Assembly: GCF_023546765.1 (NCBI RefSeq)
Contig: NZ_CP097484.1
Span: 1,243,501-1,307,500 of the forward strand
From: Methylobacterium tardum
GTDB lineage: Bacteria; Pseudomonadota; Alphaproteobacteria; Rhizobiales; Beijerinckiaceae
DNA length: 64,000 nucleotides
Direction: 5' to 3'
In this document: positions 20,022 to 29,990 of the stretch, one piece after another
Position numbering within the stretch: position 1 is the stretch's first letter
How the letters are laid out: each line of letters begins with the position of its first letter
Position numbers and translations under genes: made by a program
The notes under the pieces: generated by a model
Databases searched by the model: none
What the model saw: the letters and a program-made list of their open reading frames with translations, nothing else
What the model was told of the DNA's origin: nothing

Positions 20022-20975
20022 TCAGGCGGCCGGCCGCGCCTCCCGGCGGATCGTCTCCTGCGCCAGGAGATAGAGGCCCGAGCCGACCACGATCATGGCG
20101 CCCGCGACAGTCCAGCGGCTCGGGACGTCGCCGAACAGCAGGAAGCCGAGGGTCACCGACCACAGCAGCTGCGTGTAGATGAACGGCGCCAGCACGTTGG
20201 CCGGGGCCCGGGCATGAGCCATCACCAGCAGCCAGTGGCCCAGCGTCCCGAACAGGGCGACCCCGAACAGCAGCGCCCAGTGGGTCAGGCTCGCCGGGCT
20301 CGTCCAGATCCAGGGCAGGAGCGGGGCCATCAGCGCGAGGCCCGCGAGCCCGGTGTAGAACATGGTCGTGGCGGTCGAATCGTAGGCCGCGAGCTTGCGC
20401 GTGATGATCGCGTAGAAGGCGTAGACCACGACGTTGGCGACGCAGAGCAGAGCGGCCGGATGCATCCCGCCGACGCCCGGCCGCACGATCACCAGCACGC
20501 CCAGGAAGCCGACGCCGATCGCCGCCAGCCGCGCCCGCGACGACCACTCGCCGAGCAGCGGCCCGGCCAGCAGCGCCACCGTGAGCGGCGCGGCGAACTG
20601 GATCGAGATCGTCTCGGCGAGTTGCAGGTAGCGCAAGGCCAGGAAGTTCAGCGCCGTGGAGGCGAACAGCAGCAGGGAGCGCGCGATCTGCAGCGGCAGG
20701 CGCCGGCTCTTCACGACGCCCGGCGTGCGCACCGGGTTGATGAACAGCGAGATCATGGCGACGCTCGCCGCGTAGCGCATGAAGGTGGTGACCAGGGGGT
20801 CGACGCCGGCCCGCGCCAGGGTCTTGCCGCAGGCGTCGAGGCTCGCGAAGAACGCGACGGCCCCGCACATCAGGGCGATGCCGATGATCCGCCGGCGGCC
20901 GGCGAGGTCGGCCTCCGGATCGCAGCGCGGCGCGGCGATGTCATCGGGGACGGAGGTCGCGACCTGCGTGCTCAT
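20022..20975 (-). CDS. EamA-family (DMT superfamily) transporter
   Basis: Ten-helix inner-membrane permease of 317 residues with two EamA repeats, one from about residue 28 to 160 and one from 175 to 305. Typical features are FASLDACGKTLARAG in helix 1, LNFLALRYLQLAETISIQF and GHWLLVMAHARAPANVLAPF at the ends of each repeat. Members export metabolites such as amino acids or riboflavin, but this sequence does not show which. ATG at 20975. It is convergent with the small secreted protein gene at 19733. Confidence 0.88.
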   Translation of the reverse strand: MSTQVATSVPDDIAAPRCDPEADLAGRRRIIGIALMCGAVAFFASLDACGKTLARAGVDPLVTTFMRYAASVAMISLFINPVRTPGVVKSRRLPLQIARSLLLFASTALNFLALRYLQLAETISIQFAAPLTVALLAGPLLGEWSSRARLAAIGVGFLGVLVIVRPGVGGMHPAALLCVANVVVYAFYAIITRKLAAYDSTATTMFYTGLAGLALMAPLLPWIWTSPASLTHWALLFGVALFGTLGHWLLVMAHARAPANVLAPFIYTQLLWSVTLGFLLFGDVPSRWTVAGAMIVVGSGLYLLAQETIRREARPAA

Positions 20976-21088
20976 GCCTGACCAATCTCGGTAGAGACCG
21001 AATTCCTGCCACCTCTCGTGCCGCCGAGGTATCGGCCGCCACGCAGAGGAACCATGCAGCCGGCACCGTCATCCCGCCGAAGGAGGGC

Positions 21089-21481
21089 TCAACGCCTGGC
21101 GGGGGCTCTCTCGGCCGAGGCGGTCTTGTCAGCGGAAGCGGTCTTCTCCGCGGACGCGGTCTTGGTCGCCGCCTTGGCGACCTTCGGCTTCGGCGGCGTC
21201 GCGCCGGCGATCAGGGCAGCCAAGTGCGATTGATCGAGCCCCGATGCGGCGCGCGCGGCCGCCACCGGAGACGGCGCCGCCACGGGGAGCGGCGCGACCG
21301 CGGCCGCACGCTCGACATGGCGGGGCTCGATGGAGCCCGTTGCGACCGGGTCCGGAAAGCTGGCGGCAACCGGGATCGGCGTCGGAGACTCGCGCTGTAC
21401 GCGCAGGGTCCAATGGGCGGCGGTGGAGAGCGCGGCGATGCCGAGGATCGCCTTGATGCCACCGGTTAGCAGGGCTCGCAT
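21089..21481 (-). CDS. small membrane-anchored protein with Lys/Ala-rich repeats
   Basis: A 130-residue protein not recognised as a known family. Residues 7-25 form one hydrophobic helix (GGIKAILGIAALSTAA) that could anchor it. The middle is Pro/Ala-rich and the C-terminus contains three tandem units of the type KTASAEKTASADKTASAE before ending APARR. A basic, alanine-rich repeat tail of this kind resembles histone-H1-like or cell-wall-spanning tails; the role is unknown. It stands alone and is probably real, given its continuous protein-like composition and ATG start. Confidence 0.55.
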   Translation of the reverse strand: MRALLTGGIKAILGIAALSTAAHWTLRVQRESPTPIPVAASFPDPVATGSIEPRHVERAAAVAPLPVAAPSPVAAARAASGLDQSHLAALIAGATPPKPKVAKAATKTASAEKTASADKTASAERAPARR

Positions 21482-21954
21482 GGTCGTCAGGCCCGAGAGA
21501 ACGCAGTTACGCGGAACCGGATCCCCGGCCCTGACGCATCATCGCGCGGGAGCGTGAATGAAGCCGCAACCGCGTCGGTCCGGCCTGTCCCGGAACGGGG
21601 CAGTTCCCGGAGCGCCGCGATGGACGGGTTCACCGGCTATCGAAATACGGGATCTGTGTGGGCCTTGCGCCGGATCCGCGGTTCCTGTTCCCCGCGCTCC
21701 CGACACTCCTGCAGCGACTCGGCCCACTGAGCCTCACAGGAACTGCCCAGAGAACTGGTCCGGACCGCCCCGTCACTGCCGACCCCGCCGCCATGCAGGC
21801 CCGAGCGGGCTCGCGAAACCTTCAGGCGCATCGGCCGCTGGGGACCGCCCGTGTAGAGGGTGACAGCCGAGCCGGCAACAGAGACGGAATCGTTTCGGCG
21901 GCCCCCGCGGCGAAGCGTATCAGCGCGGCCGCGGCGGTCGAACACACGCTGGCT

Positions 21955-22064
21955 TTCCGGGGCGCCGCAGGCGAGCCCGGAATCCAGAACCTCTGATCGC
22001 TCGGGCTTAGCACCGTCGGCGGGTCTGGATTCCGGGCCCTGCTACGCAGTCCCGGAATGATGGG
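21955..22064. repeat. dispersed repeat pair, GTCATTCCGGG type
   Basis: The left arm, 21955-21989, contains CGCCGCAGGCGAGCCCGGAA and AATCCAGAA. The right arm, from 22024, runs TCTGGATTCCGGGCCC to CCCGGAATGATGGG. It has the same structure and orientation pattern as the 11856 and 25788 elements. Confidence 0.75.
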
Positions 22065-22130
22065 TTTGTCTTTCGACGCTGCGGCCCGGCCTCAGCGTCC
22101 GGGATCCTCATGTCTCTTAGGTTCGCTGCT

Positions 22131-22166
22131 CCCCACCCGCGAGCCTGACGGCGCCCGCGGGTGGGG
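22131..22166 (-). terminator. strong hairpin downstream of the aminotransferase
   Basis: A perfect 11-bp stem (CCCCACCCGCG / CGCGGGTGGGG) begins 28 bp after the stop of the aminotransferase gene. No T run follows on the minus strand, so its role as a terminator is inferred from position and stability. Confidence 0.5.
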
Positions 22167-22193
22167 ATCGTAAAGCGATCCGTCCAGGTCGAC

Positions 22194-23579
<1,386 letters not shown>

Positions 23580-23585
23580 CTACCC

Positions 23586-24611
23586 ATGACACCGCTCTCC
23601 GTCCTCGACCTCTCCTTCGTCAGCGCCGAGTCCACGCCGGCGCAGGCCTTGCACGACACCCTGGCGCTCGCCCGCCACGTCGACGGCCTCGGCTACCGGC
23701 GCTACTGGCTCGCAGAGCACCACGCGCTGCCCAATGTGGCGAGCCCGGCCCCCGAGATTATGATCGGCCAGATTGCCGCCGCGACCCGGAATCTGCGGGT
23801 CGGCTCGGGCGGGATCATGCTGCCGAACCACGCGCCGCTGATGGTGGCCGAGCGCTTCCGGGTGCTGGAAGCGCTGTTCCCGGGCCGGATCGATCTGGGT
23901 CTCGGCCGGGCGCCGGGCACCGACGGCCTCACCGCGCGGGCGCTGCGCCGCCGCGAGGCCCCGGGGGAGGGCGGCGGTGACGACTTCCTCGACCGCCTGC
24001 AGGAGCTGCTGTTCTGGGACGGAGGCTTCCCCGAAGGCCATCCGTTCGCCCGCATCACCGCGAGCCCGGCCGACGTCCCGCTGCCGCCGATCTTCCTCCT
24101 CGGCTCCTCGGATTACAGCGCCCGGCTCGCCGGCGAGATCGGCTGCGGCTTCGGCTTCGCGCAGCACTTCTCCGGGATGCCCGCGGAGCCGCCGATGCTC
24201 GATTACCGCCGCGGCTTCCGGCCGACACGCCTCGGCACGAAGCCCCACGCGATCCTGGCGGTGGCGGCGATCTGCGCCCCCACGGACGCGGAGGCCGAGC
24301 GGCTGGCGGCCAGCGCGCGGCTGGCGACGCTGCGGCGGGAGCGGGGCGAGTACCGGCCGCTGCCGAGCCTCGCCGAGGCGCTGGCCTACCCGTATTCCGA
24401 CGGCGAGCGGATGCAGATCGAGCGCGGCCGCGACCGCCTGCACGTGGGCGGCCCCGAGACCCTGCGGGCCCGGCTCGCCGACATGGTCGCGCGCACGCAG
24501 GCCGACGAGCTGATGATCGTCTCGGCGATCCCCGACCAGGCGGCGCGGCACGAATCCTACGCGCTGCTGGCCCAGGCCTGGGGGCTCGGCGCCGCCTCAC
24601 AGGCGGCCTGA
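23586..24611 (+). CDS. luciferase-like (LLM) flavin-dependent monooxygenase, MsnO8 type
   Basis: Cytoplasmic FMN-dependent oxidoreductase of the bacterial luciferase superfamily, group closest to MsnO8/YhbW. The 341-residue protein has a TIM-barrel pattern with RYWLAEHHALPNVASPAPE (conserved AEHH), LRVGSGGIMLPNHAPLMVAE, FPGRIDLGLGRAPGTD and IFLLGSSDYSARLAGE. The substrate is not indicated. MTPLSVLDLSF (23586) was taken as start; ten upstream codons in frame lack similarity. It lies 106 bp upstream of the Tat-exported FAH-fold enzyme in the same direction and may be co-transcribed with it. Confidence 0.88.
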   Translation: MTPLSVLDLSFVSAESTPAQALHDTLALARHVDGLGYRRYWLAEHHALPNVASPAPEIMIGQIAAATRNLRVGSGGIMLPNHAPLMVAERFRVLEALFPGRIDLGLGRAPGTDGLTARALRRREAPGEGGGDDFLDRLQELLFWDGGFPEGHPFARITASPADVPLPPIFLLGSSDYSARLAGEIGCGFGFAQHFSGMPAEPPMLDYRRGFRPTRLGTKPHAILAVAAICAPTDAEAERLAASARLATLRRERGEYRPLPSLAEALAYPYSDGERMQIERGRDRLHVGGPETLRARLADMVARTQADELMIVSAIPDQAARHESYALLAQAWGLGAASQAA

Positions 24612-24717
24612 GCCGTCACCCGTCGCCCACTTCAGGCCCTGGCGGCGCTGCCGCCGGCCGTGCAGGCTCCGATCGGACCAGGCCCGCGCGAGACGGGCAG
24701 ACCGGAGGAGACGCAGC

Positions 24718-25749
24718 ATGGGCAACCGACGCGAATTCCTGACCGTCACGGCCGCGGGGCTCGCCGCAGCGGCGGCGCCGGCCCGGGCCGCCGAGGAGCG
24801 GACGGCGGCGCCGAAGACCGCGCCGGCGGGTACGCCCGCGCCCTTCGGCATGCCCCGGGACATGACCCTCATCAACATGCGCCGCGGCGACGCCTATACC
24901 CTGGGCGTGAAGATGGCCGACGCGGTGCTCGACGTCGCCGCCGCCGGCCGTGCCCTCGGGATGCCGGTTCCCACCGACATGGACGATCTGCTGCAGAACG
25001 GGCGCGGCCCGGCCTTGCGGGCGCTGATCGACGCGGTCGAGGCCGCCCCCGACGGGCGCTTCATGCTGGACGAGGCCGGCATCGCCTACGCGCCGGTGGT
25101 CACGCGGCCCGAGAAGATCATCATGATGGGCTTCAACTACCGCCACCATGCGGAGGAGACCGGCACGCCGATCCCGAAGGATCCGCCGCTGTTCAATAAG
25201 TACAACAACGCCCTGAACCACCACGGCGGCGCGATCACGCTGCCGACCCAGGCGGCGCGCGAGTTCGACTACGAGACCGAGCTGGTCCTGGTCTTCGGCC
25301 GGGAATGCCGGAACGTCTCCGAGGCCGACGCCCTCGACTATCTCGCCGGCTACTGCACGGGCAACGATTTCAGCGCCCGGGATCTCCAGACGCTGACCTC
25401 GCAATTCATGATCGGGAAGACCTCGGATGGATTCGCGCCGCTCGGTCCCTACCTCGTCACCGCCGACCGGGTGAAGGACCCGAACAATCTCAAGCTGAAG
25501 ACGCTGGTCAACGGCCAGGTGCGCCAGGACTGGAGCACCAACGACATGATCTTCAACTGCCGCCAGCTGATCAGCTTCGCGTCCAAGGTGATGACGATCA
25601 AGCCCGGCGACATCTTCTACACGGGCACCCCGCAGGGGGTGATCTTCGGCGAGAAGATCCCGCGCAAGGACCGGGCGTGGCTGAAGCCCGGCGACGAGGT
25701 GGTGTCCGAGTTGGAAGGTCTGGGCGCGCTGCGCTTCAAGCTGGTCTGA
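24718..25749 (+). CDS. fumarylacetoacetate-hydrolase-family enzyme with Tat signal
   Basis: FAH-superfamily hydrolase/isomerase, a fold that cleaves or decarboxylates 2-oxo acids with a bound divalent metal. The core is clear: KIIMMGFNYRHHAEETG, the metal-binding DYETELVLVFGRE, GYCTGNDFSARDLQ, and FYTGTPQGVIFGEK near the C-terminus. Unusually, it begins MGNRREFLTVTAAGLAAAAA, a twin-arginine signal ending APARA, so the enzyme appears to be exported folded to the periplasm. It is 343 residues, longer than cytoplasmic relatives because of the signal and a linker to about residue 50. Substrate unknown. Confidence 0.88.
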   Translation: MGNRREFLTVTAAGLAAAAAPARAAEERTAAPKTAPAGTPAPFGMPRDMTLINMRRGDAYTLGVKMADAVLDVAAAGRALGMPVPTDMDDLLQNGRGPALRALIDAVEAAPDGRFMLDEAGIAYAPVVTRPEKIIMMGFNYRHHAEETGTPIPKDPPLFNKYNNALNHHGGAITLPTQAAREFDYETELVLVFGRECRNVSEADALDYLAGYCTGNDFSARDLQTLTSQFMIGKTSDGFAPLGPYLVTADRVKDPNNLKLKTLVNGQVRQDWSTNDMIFNCRQLISFASKVMTIKPGDIFYTGTPQGVIFGEKIPRKDRAWLKPGDEVVSELEGLGALRFKLV

Positions 25750-25787
25750 GGCGAGCCCGGATCGCGCGCCGGTCCGCTGGCGACTCC

Positions 25788-25900
25788 GTCATCCCGGGGC
25801 CGCGCAGCGGAGCCCGGGATCCAGACGCGCCGGCGCACCAAGGCCTGACTGCTGCGGCGGCTCTGGATTCCGGGCTCGCCTGTGGCGCCCCGGAACGACG
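25788..25900. repeat. dispersed repeat pair, GTCATCCCGGG type
   Basis: The left copy runs from GTCATCCCGGGGCCGCGCAG to GATCCAGACG, and the right copy from CTCTGGATTCCGGGCTCGCC to CCCGGAACGACGG. It fills the space between two convergent genes. Confidence 0.75.
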
Positions 25901-25919
25901 GTGCGGGTGCGGCCGATCC

Positions 25920-27329
25920 TCAGCGCCCGAACAACCGTCCAAGGCGGGCAAGGAAACCGCCACCTTCCGCAGGCTTCGCACCGGCCGCGGCCGCCGCCTT
26001 CAGAGCCTCCGCCTTGGGCGCCAGGATCAGCCCGAGGGCCGCCGTGTCGGTGGTCTCGCGGTCGATCAGGATCAGGCTGCCGGTCTCGCGGTTCTCCGCG
26101 TAGGCGTCGACCGCCACTGCCCGATCGAGGCGCAGGCTCACATCGGCGATGTCGTTGGCGGACAGGCGCTCGGCCGGGCCGTGCTTTCCGGTCTCGGGGT
26201 CGATGCGCGAGACGATCCGCTCCACAGTTGCGGTGACCGTGGCGGTGCCGATCTTGGCGAACAGGCTCGCGCCCGGGCTCATATCGGTCTCGGCCGCCCA
26301 GAACAGGCGGGCGTCCAGGGTCTCGGTGACCCGCATCGGCGCGTCGGTGGCCACGATCACCTGCCCGCGGGAGGCGTCGATCTGGTCGGCGAGCACCAGG
26401 GTCACCGACTCGTCCTCGCCGGCCTCGGGCAGGTCACCGTCGGCGGTGTAGATCCGCGCCACCGTGGAGGTCCGGCCGGAGGGCTGGACCGTCACCGAAT
26501 CGCCCGGCCGCACCCGGCCGCTGGCGATCCGGCCGCTGTAGCCGCGGAATTCGGAATTCGGCCGGTTGACCCACTGCACCGCCATGCGGAACGGCGCGTT
26601 GAGCGCCTCGGCGTGGACCGGCACGGTCTCGAGGTAATGGAGCAGGGTGCCGCCCGTGTACCAGGGCGCCGCGACGCCCGCGTCCACGACGTTGTCGCCG
26701 TTCTTGGCCGAGAGCGGGATCGCCTTGACCTCGGCGAAGTTCAGCCCGCGGGCGAAGTCCGCGAACCCCGACACGATGCCGTCGAAGGTGCCCTGCGCCC
26801 AGCCGGCGAGGTCCATCTTGTTCACCGCCAGCACGACGCGGCGGATCCCCAGATTCGACACCAGCAGCGCGTGGCGCCGGGTCTGGCGGGTCAGGCCCTG
26901 GCGGGCATCGGCGAGGATCACCGCCACGTCCGCCGTCGAGGCGCCGGTGGCCATGTTGCGGGTGTACTGCTCGTGGCCGGGCGTGTCGGCCACGATGAAG
27001 GAGCGCCTGTCGGTGGAGAAGAACCGGTAGGCGACGTCGATGGTGATGCCCTGTTCGCGCTCGGCCTGGAGGCCGTCGGCGAGCAACGCGAGGTCCACCT
27101 CCGCGCCCTGCGTCCCGTGCTTGCGCGAATCGCGCTGGAGCGCCGAGATCTGGTCGTCGAAGATCTGCTTGGTGTCGTGCAGGAGCCGCCCGATCAGGGT
27201 CGACTTGCCGTCATCCACTGATCCGCAGGCGATGAAGCGCAGCACCGCCTTGTTGCGGTGGGCGGTCAGGAAGGCCGCGTAGCCGGCCGCGCGGTCGCCG
27301 AAGGCGTTGGGGGCTTGGTGCAGCGTCAT
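25920..27329 (-). CDS. cysN: sulfate adenylyltransferase large subunit (GTPase)
   Basis: GTPase subunit of ATP sulfurylase, which forms adenylyl sulfate (APS) from sulfate and ATP. The 469-residue protein has the EF-Tu-like G domain: P-loop GSVDDGKSTLIGRLL near residue 37, ITIDVAYRFF, DTPGHEQYTRNMA and NKMDLAGW, then two beta-barrel domains. It stops after a short low-complexity tail (FLARLGRLFGR) and has no C-terminal APS kinase domain, unlike the CysNC/NodQ fusions of many rhizobia. Its ATG overlaps the stop of cysD (ATGA at 27326-27331), implying translational coupling. Confidence 0.96.
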   Translation of the reverse strand: MTLHQAPNAFGDRAAGYAAFLTAHRNKAVLRFIACGSVDDGKSTLIGRLLHDTKQIFDDQISALQRDSRKHGTQGAEVDLALLADGLQAEREQGITIDVAYRFFSTDRRSFIVADTPGHEQYTRNMATGASTADVAVILADARQGLTRQTRRHALLVSNLGIRRVVLAVNKMDLAGWAQGTFDGIVSGFADFARGLNFAEVKAIPLSAKNGDNVVDAGVAAPWYTGGTLLHYLETVPVHAEALNAPFRMAVQWVNRPNSEFRGYSGRIASGRVRPGDSVTVQPSGRTSTVARIYTADGDLPEAGEDESVTLVLADQIDASRGQVIVATDAPMRVTETLDARLFWAAETDMSPGASLFAKIGTATVTATVERIVSRIDPETGKHGPAERLSANDIADVSLRLDRAVAVDAYAENRETGSLILIDRETTDTAALGLILAPKAEALKAAAAAGAKPAEGGGFLARLGRLFGR

Positions 27330-28288
27330 CAGAAGTACCCCTCCTGCTTCTTGCGCTCCATGGCGCCGGCCCCGTCCTTGTCGATCACCCGGCCCTGGCG
27401 CTCCGAGGTGCGGGCGGCGAGCGTCTCGCCGATGATCTCGGGGAGCGAGGCGGCGTCGCTCTCCACCGCCCCGGTCAGCGGGTAGCAGCCGAGCGTGCGG
27501 AAGCGGACGAGGCGCTGCTGCGGGGTCTCGCCGGGCTCGAGCGGCAGGCGCTCGTCGTCGACCATGATCAGCTGGCCCTCACGCTCGGCGACCGGCCGCT
27601 CCTTGGCGAAGTAGAGCGGCACGATCGGAATATTTTCCTGCTCGATGTAGAGCCAGATGTCGAGCTCGGTCCAGTTCGACAGCGGGAAGACCCGCAGGGA
27701 TTCGCCGCGCTTCTTCTTGAGATTGTAGAGGTGCCACGGCTCGGCGCGCTGGCGCTTCGGGTCCCAGCGGTGCTGCGCGGTCCGGAGCGAGATGATTCGC
27801 TCCTTGGCGCGGCTCGCCTCCTCGTCGCGGCGGGCGCCCCCGAAGGCGGCGTCGAACTTGTACTTGTCGAGCGCCTGTCGCAGGGCCTGCGTCTTCATCA
27901 CGTCGGTGTGGACCTCGGAGCCATGACTCACCGGTCCGACGCCGCGGGCAAGCCCGTCCGGGTTGGTGTGGATGAGCAGGTCGAGGCCGAGTTCCTTCGC
28001 GCGGGCGTCGCGGAAGGCGATCATCTCGCGGAACTTCCAGGTCGTGTCGACGTGCAGCAGCGGGAACGGCAGCCGCCCGGGCGCGAAGGCCTTGAGGGCG
28101 AGGTGCAGCAGCACCGAGGAATCCTTGCCGATCGAGTAGAGCATCACCGGGTTCTCGGTCTCGGCGACCGTCTCCCGGAAGATGTGGATGGCCTCGGCCT
28201 CCAGCCGCTTGAGGTGGCTGAGACGGTCGGCGGCCTGTGCGGGCGTGGGGGCGCTCGGCTGCACGGCGGCGGCGAGGGCGGCGCTCAT
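27329..28288 (-). CDS. cysD: sulfate adenylyltransferase small subunit
   Basis: Catalytic subunit of ATP sulfurylase, an N-type ATP pyrophosphatase. The 319-residue protein contains the PP-loop [19 protein letters not shown] at about residues 51-69, [31 protein letters not shown] and [20 protein letters not shown], all hallmarks of CysD. It ends [13 protein letters not shown]. The start at [10 protein letters not shown] (28288) overlaps the cysH stop by four bases (ATGA), and its own stop overlaps the cysN start. The three genes are therefore one tightly packed operon. The first ~20 residues are Ala/Pro-rich and dispensable-looking. Confidence 0.96.
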   Translation of the reverse strand: MSAALAAAVQPSAPTPAQAADRLSHLKRLEAEAIHIFRETVAETENPVMLYSIGKDSSVLLHLALKAFAPGRLPFPLLHVDTTWKFREMIAFRDARAKELGLDLLIHTNPDGLARGVGPVSHGSEVHTDVMKTQALRQALDKYKFDAAFGGARRDEEASRAKERIISLRTAQHRWDPKRQRAEPWHLYNLKKKRGESLRVFPLSNWTELDIWLYIEQENIPIVPLYFAKERPVAEREGQLIMVDDERLPLEPGETPQQRLVRFRTLGCYPLTGAVESDAASLPEIIGETLAARTSERQGRVIDKDGAGAMERKKQEGYF

Positions 28289-29097
28289 CGGGCGAACTCC
28301 GGCTGGCGGGCTGTCTGGGTCGGGGTGGTCTCGAACGCGGCGGCCTCCTGGCCCGGCTGCACCGACGCCGCGGGGCGTCCGACGTGCAGGCCGCATTCCT
28401 TCTTGTCTTCCTGCTCCCACCACCAGCGCCCAGCGCGCTCCGGCTCGCCGAGCTTCACCGCGCGGGTGCAGGGGGCGCAGCCGATCGAGGGAAAACCCCG
28501 GTCGTGCAGGACGTTGTAGGGCACGAAGTTGTCGCACACGAAGCTGTCGACCTGCGCCCGGGTCCAGTCGGCCAGCGGGTTCAGCTTGATCAGGCCGCGC
28601 TCCGCGTCGAAGGCAGCGAGCGGCGTCTCGGCGCGGTTGGCGGACTGGCCGGCCCGCAGACCGGTGAGCCAGCCGCTGGCGCCTTCGAGCGCGCGGCCCA
28701 GCGGCTCGACCTTGCGGAAGCCGCAGCAGGCCTGCCGCGCGGCGACCGAGCGGCGGAAGCCGTTGATGCCCTCGGTCCGCACGAACTCCTCTGCGGCCGC
28801 GCGCTCCGGCGCGTAGGCGGCGATCCGGATGCCGTAGGCCGATTCGGTCTCGGACCACGTGTCGTAGGTCTCGGCGAACAGGCGGCCGGTATCGAGGGTG
28901 ACGATCTCGACGCGGCCTTTCGCGAGGCCCGCCATGGCCAGCGCGTGGGTGAGCGCCTGATCCTCGACGCCGAGGCTCGTCGTGAAGACGAGACGGCCGG
29001 GGATCTCGGCGGCGATCCGGTGGAGGCGGCCTGGCAGGTCGAGCCCGGACAGCTGCTCCGCAAGAGTCTCAGCCGTCTGTCGGTCCGGACGGGTCAT
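28285..29097 (-). CDS. cysH: adenylyl-sulfate (APS) reductase, CysH family
   Basis: Reduces activated sulfate to sulfite with thioredoxin. The protein has a PP-loop-like [50 protein letters not shown] and the catalytic ECGLH near the C-terminus. The paired CC and the CxxC are the four ligands of a [4Fe-4S] cluster, which distinguishes APS reductases from PAPS reductases. This fits the absence of an APS kinase here. [10 protein letters not shown] (29097) was chosen as start; ATG at 29142 is in frame and has an AGGG upstream, so 15 more residues are possible. First gene of the cysHDN operon, divergent from an Lrp-type regulator. Confidence 0.93.
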   Translation of the reverse strand: MTRPDRQTAETLAEQLSGLDLPGRLHRIAAEIPGRLVFTTSLGVEDQALTHALAMAGLAKGRVEIVTLDTGRLFAETYDTWSETESAYGIRIAAYAPERAAAEEFVRTEGINGFRRSVAARQACCGFRKVEPLGRALEGASGWLTGLRAGQSANRAETPLAAFDAERGLIKLNPLADWTRAQVDSFVCDNFVPYNVLHDRGFPSIGCAPCTRAVKLGEPERAGRWWWEQEDKKECGLHVGRPAASVQPGQEAAAFETTPTQTARQPEFAR

Positions 29098-29156
29098 CGC
29101 GACATGTCCCGGGGTTCGCGTGATGGAAAGGGCACGGCGCATGCCGACCCTGTTGT

Positions 29157-29186
29157 CGAACGGTCGAAATGTTCGCTATACCGAAC
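29157..29186. promoter_or_regulatory. CGAAC/GTTCG half-site array between cysH and the Lrp gene
   Basis: Three alternating half-sites occur: CGAAC at 29157, GTTCG at 29171 and CGAAC at 29182, with spacers of nine and six bases. The 29171-29186 pair (GTTCGCTATACCGAAC) is an inverted repeat. On the minus strand TTGACT lies just upstream. The position in the divergent region suggests an operator for the cys genes, perhaps for the adjacent Lrp-type protein. Confidence 0.4.
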
Positions 29187-29351
29187 GAAGTCAAGGTGCT
29201 CCGCCCGCTTGTCGGGCCCTGGCGTCGGGGCGACTGTGCGGTTGCGCACAGCGATCCACACCGGTGGCCGGCGGTCAGGATAAAAAATTCTTCTTATCGA
29301 CACCGGTACGCCCCTATATCGACCCCGCGCCGGCCCGCGCGGAAGAAGCCG

Positions 29352-29879
29352 ATGGAGACAGCTTTGGACGCGATCGATCTGAAGATTCTCGCCCTGCTAC
29401 AGACGGACGCGACCCTCTCGATCGCGGCCATCGGCGAACGGGTCGGGCTGTCGCAAACCCCCTGCTGGAAGCGGATCCAGAAGCTGGAGGCTGACGGCGT
29501 CATCGACCGGCGGGTGGCGGTGCTCGATCCGGTGAAGCTCGGCCTCGGCCTGACCGTGTTCGTCTCCATCGAGACAGCCGACCACTCGCAGGAATGGCTG
29601 CAGCGCTTCGCCGCAACCGTCTCGGCCATGCCGGAAGTGCTTGAGTTCTACCGGATGGCCGGCGACGTGGACTACATGCTGCGGGTCGTCGTCGCCGACA
29701 TGCAGGCCTACGACAGCTTCTACAAGCACCTGATCGCCGTGCTGCCGCTCAAGAACGTCACGTCCCGCTTCGCCATGGAGAAGGTGAAATCCACCACTGC
29801 CCTGCCGCTGCCGGCGCCACCGAAGAACGGGCGGCATCTGCCCGGAACCGGTCCGGTCCTCGCCGTGGTTGGAGAATGA
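29352..29879 (+). CDS. Lrp/AsnC family transcriptional regulator
   Basis: DNA-binding regulator of 175 residues. The N-terminal winged helix-turn-helix is ALDAIDLKILALLQTDA followed by SIAAIGERVGLSQTPCWKRI. The C-terminal RAM/AsnC ligand domain has VFVSIETADHSQEWLQRF, VLEFYRMAGDVDYMLRVVV and LPLKNVTSRFAMEKVKSTTA, all canonical. It is flanked by the divergent cysHDN operon and the downstream CysJ/CysI genes, so control of sulfur assimilation, possibly with a sulfur amino acid as ligand, is a reasonable inference. The last ~20 residues (LPAPPKNGRHLPGTGP) extend past the usual family end. Confidence 0.92.
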   Translation: METALDAIDLKILALLQTDATLSIAAIGERVGLSQTPCWKRIQKLEADGVIDRRVAVLDPVKLGLGLTVFVSIETADHSQEWLQRFAATVSAMPEVLEFYRMAGDVDYMLRVVVADMQAYDSFYKHLIAVLPLKNVTSRFAMEKVKSTTALPLPAPPKNGRHLPGTGPVLAVVGE

Positions 29880-29936
29880 TCTTCTCTTATTCCGCACCGC
29901 AGCGAACCTGATATCCTAATCTTCACCCGTTCTGCA

Positions 29937-29948
29937 AAACGAACGTTT
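29937..29948. promoter_or_regulatory. AAACG-AA-CGTTT palindrome upstream of the CysJ-like gene
   Basis: A short palindrome 43 bp before the CysJ-like start, followed at 29954 by TTGACA, a perfect -35 hexamer. No good -10 is seen at 16-18 bp spacing, so promoter and operator roles are tentative. Confidence 0.3.
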
Positions 29949-29990
29949 CTCGATTGACACCGGCCGTACAGGCCACGACATGGTCTCTTG

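Larger units (their letters stand above)
21482..22193. other. 711-bp region without a clear gene
   Basis: Several short open frames on both strands are Arg/Pro/Ser-rich and lack ribosome sites, so none is called. The region contains a dispersed repeat pair (21955-22064) and a strong hairpin (22131-22166). Confidence 0.5.

Noticed and set aside
21558..21945. Overlapping ~100-codon frames on both strands
   Set aside because: Both are Arg/Ser/Pro-rich without ribosome sites or recognisable domains, and the region also contains a dispersed repeat.
29954..29982. TTGACA at 29954 as a full promoter for the CysJ-like gene
   Set aside because: No acceptable -10 hexamer occurs at 16-18 bp; only the -35 half is convincing.
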